Shown one piece after another: positions 52,780 to 61,896 of a stretch of DNA of 64,000 nt. The stretch lies in contig NC_021149.1 in NCBI RefSeq assembly GCF_000380335.1, positions 1,912,501 to 1,976,500 of the forward strand, in the 5' to 3' direction. Origin of the DNA: Azotobacter vinelandii CA (lineage in GTDB: Bacteria > Pseudomonadota > Gammaproteobacteria > Pseudomonadales > Pseudomonadaceae). Each line of letters opens with the position of its first letter. The stretch's first letter is position 1. Below the pieces are notes generated by a model, which saw only the letters and a list, made by a program, of their open reading frames with translations, had not been told where the DNA came from and did no database searches. A program made the translations under genes and the position numbers.

Positions 52780-53606
52780 GCCAGCCTCCCGCGCAGCAGG
52801 CGGCTCAATTGGTCGGCCAACAGTACCAGCAGGAGGAAGGTCAGCAGCATGCTGGCCACCTCGCCGCCGGCGAACATGCGCATCGACAGGTCGATCTGCT
52901 GGCCGAGTCCGCCGGCGCCGACGAAACCCATCACCACCGAGGCACGGATCGCGCATTCCCAGCGGTAGACGGTATAGGAAAGCATCTCCGCCGCGGCGTT
53001 GGGCAGGATGCCGTAGAGAAAGGCGACCAGCCGCGGACTGCCGCTGCCGAGCAGGGCGCGCGCCGGGCGCGGGTCGACCGACTCGAAGATCTCCGCATAG
53101 ACCTTGCCAAGCATGCCGGCATAGGTGATGGCGATGGCCAGTACCCCGGCGCTCGGCCCCAGTCCCACGGCGCGCACGAAAAGCAGGGCCCAGACGATTT
53201 CCGGCACGCTGCGCAGGACGATCAGGAAGATGCGTACCGGCCAGCGCAGCAGAGCGCCCCACCAGGCCGGACGGCCGCCGCGATGCAGCGCGGAGAGCGA
53301 CAGGGCACGGCTGGCGAGCAGCGACGCGGGCAGGGCGATGAGCAGCGCCAGGCTCATGCCGGCGGTGGCGATGGCCAGGGTTTCCAGGGTCGCCCGGCCG
53401 AGCAGTTCGAGGAATTCGCGGCCGTGTTCCGGCGGCCAGAAGGCGGCGACGAATTGGCCCATGGTGGCCGTGTTGTCGCCCTGCAGGAGCACGCCCAGGT
53501 CCAGTTCGCTGAGCGACAGGCCCGGCCACAGCAGGAACAGCGCCAGCAGGCTGAGCGACAGGCGCGGCAGGGCGGCGGGATCGCGGAGGGGGCCCCGGGT
53601 CAGCAT
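52776..53606 (-). CDS. phnE: Phosphonate/oxyanion ABC transporter permease (first PhnE-type)
   Basis: 276 aa, PhnE family, parallel to the next gene. [59 protein letters not shown] and [15 protein letters not shown] are present. The ATG at 53606 overlaps the phnC stop by several bases. Two permease genes suggest duplication of an ancestral one. Confidence 0.88.
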   Translation of the reverse strand: MLTRGPLRDPAALPRLSLSLLALFLLWPGLSLSELDLGVLLQGDNTATMGQFVAAFWPPEHGREFLELLGRATLETLAIATAGMSLALLIALPASLLASRALSLSALHRGGRPAWWGALLRWPVRIFLIVLRSVPEIVWALLFVRAVGLGPSAGVLAIAITYAGMLGKVYAEIFESVDPRPARALLGSGSPRLVAFLYGILPNAAAEMLSYTVYRWECAIRASVVMGFVGAGGLGQQIDLSMRMFAGGEVASMLLTFLLLVLLADQLSRLLRGRLA

Positions 53607-54400
53607 CGGGGTATGTGCGACGGCTGGGGGGCAGCCGCCGGCACGGCGGTCGGCTGCAGTTTTTCGTTGGCGTAGAGCGCGTCCAGCTCGGGCTGGCCGA
53701 GGGCGGCGGCCGGGAGGTCGAAGACCAGGCGCCCGGCGCGCACGCCGAGGATGCGCGGGAAATGCGCCAGCGCCAGATCCACCGCATGCAGGCTGGCGAG
53801 CAGGGTGATGTCGCGGCGGGCGGTCTCTTCGCTCAGCACGCCGAGGGTGTGTCCGGCGAGCACCGGGTCCATGGCCGAGACCGGCTCGTCGGCGAGGATC
53901 AGTTCCGGCTCCTGGTAGAGCACGCGGGCGATGCCGACCCGCTGCAACTGGCCGCCGGAGAGCCGGTCGCAGTGCTCGAACAGCTTTTCGGACAGGTCCA
54001 GGCGCGCCAGGGCCGCGGCCGCGCCGGCGGTATCCAGCGGGTGTACCAGGTTGAGCAGGCTCCTGGGCAGGGACCACTGCCCGAGCTTGCCGGCCAGCAC
54101 GGCGGTGACCACCCGCTGGCGCGGCGGCAGGGGCGGGGTCTGGTGGATCAGGCCGATGCGCGCGCGCAGCCGCTGCCGGGCGGCGGCGGAAAGAGCCCAG
54201 GGGTCGGCGCCGAGTATTTCGATCCGGCCGGCACTGGGCCGCTGGGCGGTGGCGAGCAAGCGCAGCAGGCTGGTCTTGCCGGCACCGGAGGGGCCGATGA
54301 TCGCCACCCGTTCGCCGGGAGCGATCGCCAGCCCGATATCGCTCAGCGCGACTTGGCCGTTGGCGTGGGTCAGGCCCACGCCGGACAGCTTCAGGATCAC
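53600..54400 (-). CDS. phnC: Phosphonate/oxyanion ABC transporter ATPase PhnC-type
   Basis: 266 aa. Walker A GPSGAGKT 36-43, Q-loop [24 protein letters not shown], signature [11 protein letters not shown], Walker [14 protein letters not shown]. The Q-loop followed by VLAGKLG is PhnC-like. The start is GTG at 54400, inferred because it overlaps the phnD stop (GTGA) and there is no nearby ATG. The tail after residue 240 is Ala/Pro-rich. Confidence 0.88.
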   Translation of the reverse strand: MILKLSGVGLTHANGQVALSDIGLAIAPGERVAIIGPSGAGKTSLLRLLATAQRPSAGRIEILGADPWALSAAARQRLRARIGLIHQTPPLPPRQRVVTAVLAGKLGQWSLPRSLLNLVHPLDTAGAAAALARLDLSEKLFEHCDRLSGGQLQRVGIARVLYQEPELILADEPVSAMDPVLAGHTLGVLSEETARRDITLLASLHAVDLALAHFPRILGVRAGRLVFDLPAAALGQPELDALYANEKLQPTAVPAAAPQPSHIPRC

Positions 54401-55248
54401 TTCAGGAGGCCGGCGGCGCGCGCCGCTTCCTCGATGCCCTGGTAGTTCTCCGGCTTGGTCTCGATGAAGCGGCTGGCGGCCTGCAGGTCGAGGATCGCCT
54501 TGTGCTCCGGCTTGGCCGGATCGAGGGCGAGGAAGGCCTTCTTGATCTTCGCCGCCAGTTCGGGATCGAGGCTGCCGCGCACCGTCCAGTTGTAGTCGTA
54601 ATAGGTCGGGGTGGTGGCGAACACCTTGACCTTGTCGGTATCGACCTTGCCGGAATTGACCAGCTTGTCCCATACCGAGGCGTTGAGCACGCCGGCGTCG
54701 ACCTTGCCGGACTGCACCCAGGCGACCGTGGCGTCGTGGGCGCCGGAGTAGGCCACGCGGCTGAAGAACTCTTCCGGCTTGATGCCGTCCTTGAGCATGA
54801 AGTAGCGCGGCATCAGGCTGCCCGAGGTGGAGGATACCGAGCCGAAGGCGAAGGTCCTGCCTTTGAGGTCCTGCAGGGATTTCACCGCCGGATCGGCGCT
54901 GATGAACTTGCTGGTGAACTTCTCGTCCTGCTCGCGCTGCACCAGCGGAATGGCGTTGCCGGTCTTCAGGCGGGTCTGCACGAAGGTGAAGCCGCCCAGC
55001 CAGGCCATATCCACACGGTCGGCGGCCAGCGCTTCGACCACCGCCGCATAGTCGGCCACCGGCACGAATTTCACCGGCATGCCCAGCTCTTTCTCCAGAT
55101 AGGCGCCGAGCGGCTTGAACTTGCGCAGCAGCTCGGTGGGCGCCTCATCGGGAATCGCCGAGACGTTGAGCACGTCGGCAGCCTGGGCGAAAACGCTGGA
55201 CAGGGACAGGGCAAAGCCGGCGGCGAGCGCCAGGGTACGCTTGAGCAT
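54397..55248 (-). CDS. PhnD-type binding protein, resembling putative selenate-binding group
   Basis: 283 aa with a signal peptide cut near residue 24. The PhnD/PtxB type II fold is clear: [71 protein letters not shown]. The [11 protein letters not shown] and GGFTFVQ features are those of the group annotated as putative selenate ABC transporter binding proteins. Phosphonate or phosphite remain possible. First gene of the D-C-E-E operon; no phn lyase or sel genes are nearby, so context does not settle the substrate. Confidence 0.8.
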   Translation of the reverse strand: MLKRTLALAAGFALSLSSVFAQAADVLNVSAIPDEAPTELLRKFKPLGAYLEKELGMPVKFVPVADYAAVVEALAADRVDMAWLGGFTFVQTRLKTGNAIPLVQREQDEKFTSKFISADPAVKSLQDLKGRTFAFGSVSSTSGSLMPRYFMLKDGIKPEEFFSRVAYSGAHDATVAWVQSGKVDAGVLNASVWDKLVNSGKVDTDKVKVFATTPTYYDYNWTVRGSLDPELAAKIKKAFLALDPAKPEHKAILDLQAASRFIETKPENYQGIEEAARAAGLLK

Positions 55249-55396
55249 GGGGTTCTCCGGTTCAATGGCGGAAAAAGGCGGGCGGATTATAGAGGAAGCG
55301 CGCCCGCTGCGAAGGGGCGCGAATCGAAGGCGGTGAAAGCGCTGGGCTCCTCTCCATCCATGAGAGGATGAGAGTCGTGCGGCTACGGCAGAGCGG

Positions 55397-55780
55397 CTAG
55401 AGCAGAATCGTGGCCCAGACCGCGGCGATCAGAACCAGGACGAGCAACTGGGCGGCGCTGCCCATGTCCTTGGCCCGCTTGGAGAGGGGGTGCAGTTCCA
55501 GCGAGATGCGGTCGACGGTGGCTTCGATGGCCGAGTTGAGCAGTTCGACGATGGGTGCCAGCAGCACCACGGCGATCAACAGGGCGCGCTCGACCCGGCT
55601 CACATCGAGCAGGCAGGCGACGGGAATCAGCAACAGGTTCAGCATGACCAACTGGCGGAAGGCCGCCTCGCCGACGAAGGCGGCCTTGAGACCGGCTAGG
55701 GAGTAACTGGTGGCATTGAGAATCCGGCGGAATCCTCGCTGGCCCTTCAGGGGCCGGCTGTCGAGCAGGTTGGGTGGCAT
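55397..55780 (-). CDS. dgkA: Diacylglycerol kinase
   Basis: 127 aa, three-helix membrane enzyme that phosphorylates diacylglycerol from membrane-derived oligosaccharide synthesis. Catalytic region VELLNSAIEATVDRI with E79, N82 and E86, plus E39 in helix 1 and KRAKDMGSAAQ (101-111). The ATG at 55780 aligns with the family; a 62-codon in-frame extension is rejected. Divergent from the isomerase gene. Confidence 0.92.
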   Translation of the reverse strand: MPPNLLDSRPLKGQRGFRRILNATSYSLAGLKAAFVGEAAFRQLVMLNLLLIPVACLLDVSRVERALLIAVVLLAPIVELLNSAIEATVDRISLELHPLSKRAKDMGSAAQLLVLVLIAAVWATILL

Positions 55781-55907
55781 CAGGAGCGTCTCTGTGGCGA
55801 ATGAGGGGACCACGGGGCGGTTGTCGAGTCGTCCGATAGTAAACAGCATAGAGTGAAAAAAACGTAGGCCACCATGGCCGGAACCCAATCGGAGGAGCAG
55901 AACCATC

Positions 55908-56696
55908 ATGCAGATAGCCGCCAACCTTTCCCTGCTGTTCAGCGAGAAACCCTTGCTCGAACGCATCGTGGCCGCTGCGGCGGCGGGCTTCGACGGTGTC
56001 GAGATCCAGTTTCCTTACGAGATCCCGGCCATCCGCCTAAAGGAGGAGCTGGAGCGGGCCGGGATGCCGCTGGTGTTGATCAACCTGCCGGCCGCCGATT
56101 TCCTGCAGGGAGGTCCGGGGCTGGCCGCGGTTCCGCAGCGGCAGGCGGAGTTCGATGCCGCATTGCAACTGGCGCTGAGTTATGCCGCGATGGTTCGGCC
56201 GGATTGCGTCAATATCCTGCCGGGGCGCCTGGCCGAGGGGGTGGCTCCGGAGCTGGCCCTGGCGACTCTGGAGTCCAACCTGGCCAGGGCGGCCGAAGCC
56301 TTCTCGGTGCTGGGGATCACCGTGGTCTGCGAGGCGATCAACCCGCTGGACGTACCGGGCTTTCTGGTCAACACAGCCGAACAACTGGATGCCTTGCTGC
56401 GGCGCGTGGACCATCCCAACTGTCTGGCCCAACTGGATCTCTACCATATGGCCCGCCAGGGGCTGGACCTTCCGGACTGCATCGCCCGCCTGGCCGGGCG
56501 CATCGGCCATGTGCAGTTCGCCGATTGTCCGGGACGGGGTGAGCCGGGCAGCGGACAGGTGGATTTCGCCGCGGCCCTGGCCGCCTTGCAGGCGAGCGGC
56601 TACCGGGGCTGGCTCGGCGCCGAATACCGCCCGGCCGGCGCGAGCCGCGACAGCCTGGCTTGGCTGGCGCGCTGGCGGGCGGGAAATTATCGCTGA
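55908..56696 (+). CDS. hyi: Hydroxypyruvate isomerase family TIM-barrel protein
   Basis: 262-aa TIM barrel of the Hyi/OtnI group. N-terminal ANLSLLFSEKPLLERI, FDGVEIQFPYEIP, then VNILPGRL, VVCEAINPLDVPGFLV with metal-ligand Glu, QLDLYHMARQGLD, HVQFADCPGRGEPGSG and LGAEYRP. It interconverts hydroxypyruvate and tartronate semialdehyde, or acts on 4-carbon sugar acids as OtnI does. No gcl or glxR partner nearby, so the pathway is uncertain. GGAGGAG is 12-18 bases upstream. Confidence 0.85.
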   Translation: MQIAANLSLLFSEKPLLERIVAAAAAGFDGVEIQFPYEIPAIRLKEELERAGMPLVLINLPAADFLQGGPGLAAVPQRQAEFDAALQLALSYAAMVRPDCVNILPGRLAEGVAPELALATLESNLARAAEAFSVLGITVVCEAINPLDVPGFLVNTAEQLDALLRRVDHPNCLAQLDLYHMARQGLDLPDCIARLAGRIGHVQFADCPGRGEPGSGQVDFAAALAALQASGYRGWLGAEYRPAGASRDSLAWLARWRAGNYR

Positions 56697-56883
56697 GGGG
56701 CATGCTCCGTCCGGCATCGGTCAGGGGTGGGAGCGTGGTGAGTTCGTGCCGAGCGGTTTGCTGCGGCAGAAAACGGGATTTTCGACCGTCCTTACCGTTG
56801 GCGGCATGACGGCCGGTTCCGTGCAGGGAACTACGCCCAAGCTGGCAAGTGGTTGTCGCCAAACGCTTTCCAGCAAGCGATGG

Positions 56884-56911
56884 TTGTAACTTGCGGGCAA
56901 GCCGGTACAAT
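56884..56911 (+). promoter_or_regulatory. Promoter of the 4.5S RNA gene
   Basis: TTGTAA (56884-56889) and TACAAT (56906-56911), 16 bases apart, close to sigma-70 consensus. Transcription would start near 56918, leaving a short 5' leader removed before the mature RNA at about 56944. Confidence 0.65.
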
Positions 56912-56943
56912 GGCCCGACCCGCCAACTGGTGGGTGTCGTTAT

Positions 56944-57053
56944 GGTGGTCCTGCCGGTCCCCCCGCAACGAGCAGCCGTGAACCCGGTCAGGCCCGGAAG
57001 GGAGCAGCCGTAGCGGTGACCTTGTGTGCCGGGGTGTGGCTGGTGGGGCCACC
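56944..57053 (+). ncRNA. ffs: Signal recognition particle 4.5S RNA
   Basis: About 110 nt. The universally conserved SRP domain IV is present: GGTCAGGCCCGGAAGGGAGC followed by AGCC (56986-57009), holding the GGAA tetraloop and the symmetric and asymmetric internal loops bound by Ffh. The ends pair as GGTGGTCC with GGGGCCACC. CCCCCGCAACG and GTGTGCCGGGGTG also match other bacterial 4.5S RNAs. Function: targeting of membrane proteins with Ffh. Confidence 0.96.
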
Positions 57054-57332
57054 TCCAGTCATGCTCTTCCCGATTTCAAGGGGTTTTCGCCCCGGACCAT
57101 GCAAAGAAACGGGAATGATCCATCCGCGTTTGCCACCTTCGTCCCTCTGTTATCCCTCTGCGTGTTTCGATCCGTGGCTCAATGCGCGCCGCTCGTACCG
57201 GCGGTTGCCCGAAGAGGTCCGGAACGTGCCTGGCCGCTTGCCCGGCGCAACTGTCGGGCCGGTCATTCGAGATTGCCGATATCCGGGAATGGAAGATGGA
57301 TACTCGGTTCGGCCCGATGGTCGGGCGAGAAT

Positions 57333-57356
57333 TAAAAAAGCCCTCCGAAGAGGGCT
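57333..57356 (-). terminator. Intrinsic terminator on the minus strand
   Basis: On the minus strand AGCCCTC-TTCG-GAGGGCT is a perfect 7-bp stem closed by the extra-stable TTCG tetraloop, followed by TTTTT. No known gene on that strand ends here, so it marks the end of an unannotated transcript. Confidence 0.85.
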
Positions 57357-57573
57357 GGAGCAGATAGAACAAAGAACAAGGCACGCACCTGCCGAGAAGA
57401 CCGGATTTTGTCCATCGAGCCGGGATTCCTCCCAGGTACGGGGCTTTTCGCCGTTTTCAGCCGGCACAAGAGAGACGGCCAGGAGAACCGGCATTGGGGG
57501 CCGAATGATTCCGACTCGGCGACACCCTTCCGCTGAAGCAAGGCCCTGAACCGCCGGGGCGATGACCATCGAG
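57333..57573 (-). ncRNA. Candidate small RNA or short-ORF transcript
   Basis: A promoter-like pair on the minus strand, TTGATT (57602-57607) and TATCTG (57580-57585) with 16-base spacing, would give a transcript of about 240 nt ending at the strong terminator at 57333-57356. A 27-codon frame that begins with MDKIRSSRQV and runs into the terminator hairpin lies near its end, but its ribosome-site spacing is long, so I doubt it is translated. The RNA could also be the tail of the transcript from the 28-codon gene just upstream. Confidence 0.4.
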
Positions 57574-57629
57574 CGAGCGCAGATACGACAGCGGGGCATC
57601 GAATCAATAGCGCTCGGGCGACTATCGCT

Positions 57630-57716
57630 TCAATGGCCTTTGTATATGCCTTGCCAGATCATGCCGGCCATGGACACCAAAAAGACGATTGACCAGAAAG
57701 TCCACTGAACACCCAT
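57630..57716 (-). CDS. 28-residue single-pass membrane peptide, function unknown
   Basis: An ATG at 57716 lies seven bases after GGAGGG, a near-perfect ribosome site. The peptide starts MGVQWTFWSIVFLV and ends IWQGIYKGH, with a stop at 57630. Residues 4-24 form one hydrophobic helix rich in Trp/Phe/Ile with a Met-Ala-Gly-Met core, and the C-terminus is basic. It is similar in style to CydX- or CcoM-like oxidase mini-subunits or stress toxins, but I recognise no family. It would be the first gene on a transcript ending at 57333. Confidence 0.55.
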   Translation of the reverse strand: MGVQWTFWSIVFLVSMAGMIWQGIYKGH

Positions 57717-58175
57717 GGCGCATCCCTCCAGAGCAGCGGCACTTCTTACCCTTACCAACTTTCAAGCAACAACCCTTCCAGTTGCCCGTTCTTCGGGGGC
57801 ATTAGTGCTATGACGTTGATTCGATTGCAGGTTTGTAATAAGGGAGGGCGGCCCATAAATAGAAGTGTTTCATATTTGAAGCATATGGGCGTTGTAATGG
57901 TGCGAGCATGCACCATATTCGTGACGGTCGGGTGGGTGGGCAGGTGTATGCCTGGCGCTTGTTGAAGCAGGTTTTCCGTGGCCAGGGCGTGTGGGACCTT
58001 GCCTGTTGCAGAGGGGCGTCAGATCGTTTTGCCGATCGAGCGTTCGAGCCGGAGCTGAGGAAGCCCCGGGCCTTGTCCTGAACCCGCCGTCATGCCTGTG
58101 CTCGCAGGCGGATGCAATTTGCATTCTGCTCCGCTAGCATTGCCGTTCTTTCGCTTTTCAACTGCGACGGTATCG
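57717..58175 (+). other. Intergenic region upstream of dnaX
   Basis: 459 bases with no supported gene. It contains a 7-bp inverted repeat with ATGGTGC/GCACCAT arms (57897-57916) and a perfect 13-base palindrome ATGCAA-T-TTGCAT (58112-58124) about 52 bases before dnaX. It should carry the dnaX promoter (plus) and that of the 28-codon gene (minus); no clear consensus pair was seen. Confidence 0.5.
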
Positions 58176-60260
58176 ATGAGTTATCAGGTTCTTGCACGCA
58201 AATGGCGTCCCCGCTCGTTCCGAGAGATGGTTGGCCAGACCCATGTGCTCAAGGCGCTGATCAACGCCCTCGATAGTCAGCGTTTGCATCATGCCTATCT
58301 GTTCACCGGTACTCGCGGAGTGGGCAAGACCACCATCGCGCGGATCATCGCCAAGTGCCTGAATTGCGAGACCGGTATCAGTTCCAGCCCTTGCGGGCAG
58401 TGTTCGGTCTGCCGGGAAATCGACGAGGGGCGTTTCGTCGACCTCATCGAGGTCGATGCCGCCAGCCGTACCAAGGTGGAAGATACCCGCGAACTGCTCG
58501 ATAACGTGCAGTACGCACCGACGCGTGGGCGCTTCAAGGTCTATCTGATCGACGAAGTGCACATGCTTTCCAGCCATTCCTTCAACGCGCTGCTGAAGAC
58601 CCTCGAGGAGCCGCCGCCCCACGTCAAGTTCCTGCTGGCTACCACCGATCCGCAGAAGCTGCCGGTCACCATCCTGTCGCGCTGCCTGCAGTTCGCCCTG
58701 AAGAGCATGCCGCCGGAGCGGGTGGTAGAGCATCTGAGCCACGTACTCGCTGCGGAGGGCATTCCCTTCGAGACGGATGCCCTCTGGTTGCTCGGGCGGG
58801 CTGCGGACGGCTCGATGCGCGATGCCATGAGCCTGACCGACCAGGCCATCGCTTTCGGCGAGGGCAGGGTGCTCGCCGCCGATGTGCGGGCGATGCTCGG
58901 GGCCCTCGATCACGGCCAGGTCTATGGTGTGCTGCAGGCGTTGCTGGAGGGCGACGCCCGGGCCTTGCTCGAGGCGGTGCGCCAACTGGCCGAGCAGGGA
59001 CCGGACTGGAGCGCTGTGCTGTCGGAGATGCTTGGCGTACTGCATCGGGTGGCCATCGCCCAGGTATTGCCCGAGGCCGTGGACAATGGCCAGGGCGACC
59101 GCGATCGGGTGCTGGCGCTCGCGCAGACGCTGCCAGCCGAAGATGTGCAGTTCTACTATCAGATGGGTTTGATCGGCCGTCGCGACCTGCCGCTGGCGCC
59201 GGACTCGCGTGGTGGCTTCGAGATGGTGCTGCTGCGCATGCTGGCGTTTCGTCCGGCGGATGTCGGCAAGGCGCCGGGCAGGCCGCTAAAGGATCCGGGA
59301 GTCCGCTCGGCCACGGCTGATTCCCCCGCCGATCCCGTGGCCGGCAGCGGTCCCGAAGCGGCGCCCGCTGCTCCCGTCTCCGTATCGGGAGAGCGCCAGG
59401 CCGTGGTTCCTCCACCGATACGTGCCGAATCGGCCGAACCCGCATCGCCGCCGCCGGTATCCGGTCAGCCTGTCGGACTTCCCGATCTGCCCTGGGAGGA
59501 GTCCTCGCAGGTAGCCGACACTCCCGTCGCGGAGTCGGCTGCGCTGCCGGTCGGCGCCATGGTTGCTGCGACCGTGGCCGGCGAGGCGGAACAGGTGCTC
59601 GAAAGTGCCGTATCGAACCATCCGCATGGCCCGTCTCGCTCCGCTTCGGTGCCGGAAACGGTCGTGATCCCGGCCGTCGATCGCGAGCCGGAAAGGGTGC
59701 CTGCGCCCGTTGTGGAGGTGGAGGAGCCTTCTCTGGCGGACGATGACTATTATGAAGTGGATGCTGGCGAGGTGGATGTCGACGCCTATGCCTATCTCGA
59801 TGTCCTGACTGCCGAAGAGTCGCTCCCGTCGACGCCGCAGCCTGAAACCGAACCGGCGGTGGCGCCGGCTACCGGCCTCGCCGCCGAATGGCTCGAACTT
59901 TTTCAGCGATTGGGGCTGGCCGGGATGACCGCCAACATTGCGGCCAACTGTACCTTGGCGAAGACCGATGGCGATCACTGGCTGTTGCATCTGGACCCGG
60001 CGCAGGCCGCGCTGTTCAACAGTACCCAGCAGCGGCGTCTGAACGAGGCCCTGAACCAGTATCATGGCCGTACGCTCAAGCTGGATATCGAATTGCGCAA
60101 GCCGGAGCAGGAGACTCCGGCTCAGGCGGCCGCCCGGCGGAGGGCCGAACGCCAGCGCCAGGCCGAAGCGTCCATTCAGGGCGATCCCCTGGTCCGGCAG
60201 ATGATTCAACAGTTCGCCGCGGTGATTCGCGACGGCACCATCGAACCCCTGAATACCTGA
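58176..60260 (+). CDS. dnaX: DNA polymerase III subunit tau/gamma
   Basis: 694-aa clamp-loader ATPase. Walker A GTRGVGKT 45-52, zinc module C64, C73, C76, C79, DEVHML sensor region, and SRC motif SRCLQF. From about residue 370 comes a Pro/Ala/Glu-rich linker (to about 560), then the C-terminal tau domain that contacts the alpha subunit and DnaB. I see no A-AAA-AAG slippery heptamer, so gamma would not arise by the E. coli frameshift. ATG at 58176 aligns with the family ([11 protein letters not shown]). First gene of dnaX-ybaB-recR. Confidence 0.95.
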   Translation: MSYQVLARKWRPRSFREMVGQTHVLKALINALDSQRLHHAYLFTGTRGVGKTTIARIIAKCLNCETGISSSPCGQCSVCREIDEGRFVDLIEVDAASRTKVEDTRELLDNVQYAPTRGRFKVYLIDEVHMLSSHSFNALLKTLEEPPPHVKFLLATTDPQKLPVTILSRCLQFALKSMPPERVVEHLSHVLAAEGIPFETDALWLLGRAADGSMRDAMSLTDQAIAFGEGRVLAADVRAMLGALDHGQVYGVLQALLEGDARALLEAVRQLAEQGPDWSAVLSEMLGVLHRVAIAQVLPEAVDNGQGDRDRVLALAQTLPAEDVQFYYQMGLIGRRDLPLAPDSRGGFEMVLLRMLAFRPADVGKAPGRPLKDPGVRSATADSPADPVAGSGPEAAPAAPVSVSGERQAVVPPPIRAESAEPASPPPVSGQPVGLPDLPWEESSQVADTPVAESAALPVGAMVAATVAGEAEQVLESAVSNHPHGPSRSASVPETVVIPAVDREPERVPAPVVEVEEPSLADDDYYEVDAGEVDVDAYAYLDVLTAEESLPSTPQPETEPAVAPATGLAAEWLELFQRLGLAGMTANIAANCTLAKTDGDHWLLHLDPAQAALFNSTQQRRLNEALNQYHGRTLKLDIELRKPEQETPAQAAARRRAERQRQAEASIQGDPLVRQMIQQFAAVIRDGTIEPLNT

Positions 60261-60270
60261 GGTGACTCCC

Positions 60271-60597
60271 ATGATGAAAGGTGGCATGGCCGGCCTGATG
60301 AAGCAGGCCCAGCTTATGCAAGAAAAGATGCAGAAGTTGCAGGAGGAGATAGCCAACGCCGAGGTGACCGGCCAGTCCGGTGCCGGCCTGGTGAGCGTGG
60401 TGATGACCGGTCGCCACGATGTCCGTCGCGTTACCCTGGACGATAGCCTGATGCAGGAGGACAAGGAGGTTCTTGAGGACCTGATTGCCGCTGCCGTCAA
60501 CGATGCGGTGCGCAAGATCGAGCAGAACAATCAGGAAAAGATGGCCGGGATGACCGCCGGCATGGGGTTGCCGCCCGGATTCAAGATGCCATTCTGA
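60271..60597 (+). CDS. ybaB: YbaB/EbfC nucleoid-associated protein
   Basis: 108 aa, dimeric DNA-binding protein. Met-rich N-terminal helix ([26 protein letters not shown]), beta segment [28 protein letters not shown]-terminal helix then a [16 protein letters not shown] tail. GAGGTGA upstream; 10 bases after dnaX, the standard arrangement. Confidence 0.95.
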
Positions 60598-60712
60598 GTG
60601 CTTTCCGGGTTTCCCGCTTTCCGGCCTCTCCTGCCTGCGGGAGAGGGCGCCGGCCGGCCGCCTTTGCCACGGGCGATCTATTCTGCTGTCCTGCCTTCCG
60701 GTCTTTTCGTCC

Positions 60713-61312
60713 ATGAGCTTCAGTCCGCTGATCCGACAACTCATCGATGCCCTGCGCATCCTTCCCGGGGTGGGACAGAAGACCGCCCAGCGCATGGCTC
60801 TGCATCTGCTCGAACGTGATCGCAGCGGCGGCTTGCGTTTGGCTCAGGCGCTCACCCAGGCGCTCGAGCATGTCGGTCATTGCCGGCAATGCCGGACCCT
60901 GAGCGAGGACGAACTCTGTCCGCAGTGCGCTGATCCGCGTCGCGACGATTCCCTGCTCTGTGTGGTGCAGGGACCGATGGACGTATTCGCCATAGAGCAA
61001 ACGGGCTACCGTGGCCGCTATTTCGTGCTCAAGGGACACCTTTCCCCCCTGGACGGCCTCGGCCCAGAGGCTATTGGCATTCCTGAGTTGTTGGCGCGAG
61101 TCGAGCAGGGAGCTTTCGAGGAAGTGATCATCGCCACCAATCCAACGGTGGAAGGCGAGGCTACGGCTCATTACATCGCGCAGACTCTGGCGTCCAGCGA
61201 TGTCACGGTTTCCCGTATCGCCCATGGTGTGCCGCTGGGCGGCGAACTGGAGTTGGTGGACGGCGGTACCTTGAGCCACGCTCTGGCCGGACGCAGGCCG
61301 ATCGATCTGTGA
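60713..61312 (+). CDS. recR: Recombination protein RecR
   Basis: 199 aa, ring-forming partner of RecFO in loading RecA. Helix-hairpin-helix [12 protein letters not shown] 17-28, C4 zinc finger C57, C60, C69, C72, Toprim domain from about 80 ([19 protein letters not shown]), C-terminal Walker-B-like [20 protein letters not shown]. Third gene of the dnaX operon, 115 bases after ybaB. A bidirectional terminator follows. Confidence 0.96.
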
Positions 61313-61387
61313 TGTGAAGCTCCAGGGCCAAGGCCGGGCACCATCCTGCTGAAACTTCTGAAGCCTTTGGTGCGGGGGAGAGAAGAG

Positions 61388-61410
61388 AAAGGCCCCTTGC
61401 GGGGCCTTTT
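61388..61410. terminator. Bidirectional terminator between recR and ybgE
   Basis: AAAGGCCCC-TTGC-GGGGCCTTTT is a 9-bp stem ending in a T run on plus and, by symmetry, a shorter T run on minus. It lies between the convergent recR and ybgE stops and can end both operons. Confidence 0.85.
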
Positions 61411-61421
61411 GGGACAGGGAG

Positions 61422-61730
61422 TCAACCCATCTGCACTTTGTACAGAATCGCGTAACCCAATCCCATCAGCACCCAGCCGAGCACCGGGTGAAACAGGATG
61501 CGCCAAACCAGGCCGCGCGGGTCGAAACCGACGCCGTGGATGAAGCCGCTAGAGATTCCCAGCATCACCAGCATCAGCAGGCTGTGGCTGTACCCGGCCT
61601 CGGGATCGACGATCAGCGATGGATGAATCAGCAATACCAACGCGATCGGTGTGGCCAAGAGCAGCGACAGGATGCGCGATGGGCGACGCTGCAGAAAGCT
61701 CTTTTCACTCGCCACCCGCCGGACCCTCAT
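61422..61730 (-). CDS. ybgE: YbgE-type cyd operon protein
   Basis: 102 aa with three hydrophobic helices (about 21-42, 48-67 and 76-97). HSLLMLVMLGISSGFIHGVGFDPR is the most conserved stretch and matches cyd-operon YbgE proteins of gammaproteobacteria. Its start at 61730 lies inside the end of cydX, a 26-base overlap, which suggests coupling. Associated with bd oxidase biogenesis; exact role unknown. Confidence 0.82.
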   Translation of the reverse strand: MRVRRVASEKSFLQRRPSRILSLLLATPIALVLLIHPSLIVDPEAGYSHSLLMLVMLGISSGFIHGVGFDPRGLVWRILFHPVLGWVLMGLGYAILYKVQMG

Positions 61731-61821
61731 CCATTTTCATGGTGGTTTCCAGCCAAAGGGCGTTGATGACTCCGAAGCCACAGGCCAGCAGGATGCCGAG
61801 AATCCAACTGAAGTACCACAT
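61705..61821 (-). CDS. cydX: Cytochrome bd oxidase small subunit CydX
   Basis: 38 aa, too short for usual gene callers. It starts MWYFSWILGILLACGFGVIN, the CydX hallmark (W, Y, F, W and the AxGxI helix), followed by ALWLETTMKMDEG. GGAGGC upstream. It lies 75 bases after cydB and overlaps ybgE. CydX stabilises the hemes of the CydAB complex. Confidence 0.93.
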   Translation of the reverse strand: MWYFSWILGILLACGFGVINALWLETTMKMDEGPAGGE

Positions 61822-61896
61822 GTTGCCTCCTAGGCCCACCATGGCGGCGGGCGAATTCATGGGAAATGGCGCGGACAGGGTCCGCGCCGGTTTCGG

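Noticed and set aside
57332-57412. 27-codon frame (MDKIRSSRQV...) running into the minus-strand terminator
   Set aside because: A GGGAGGA exists upstream but about 11 bases away, and the last codons form the terminator stem itself. Kept only as part of the candidate RNA, not as a gene.
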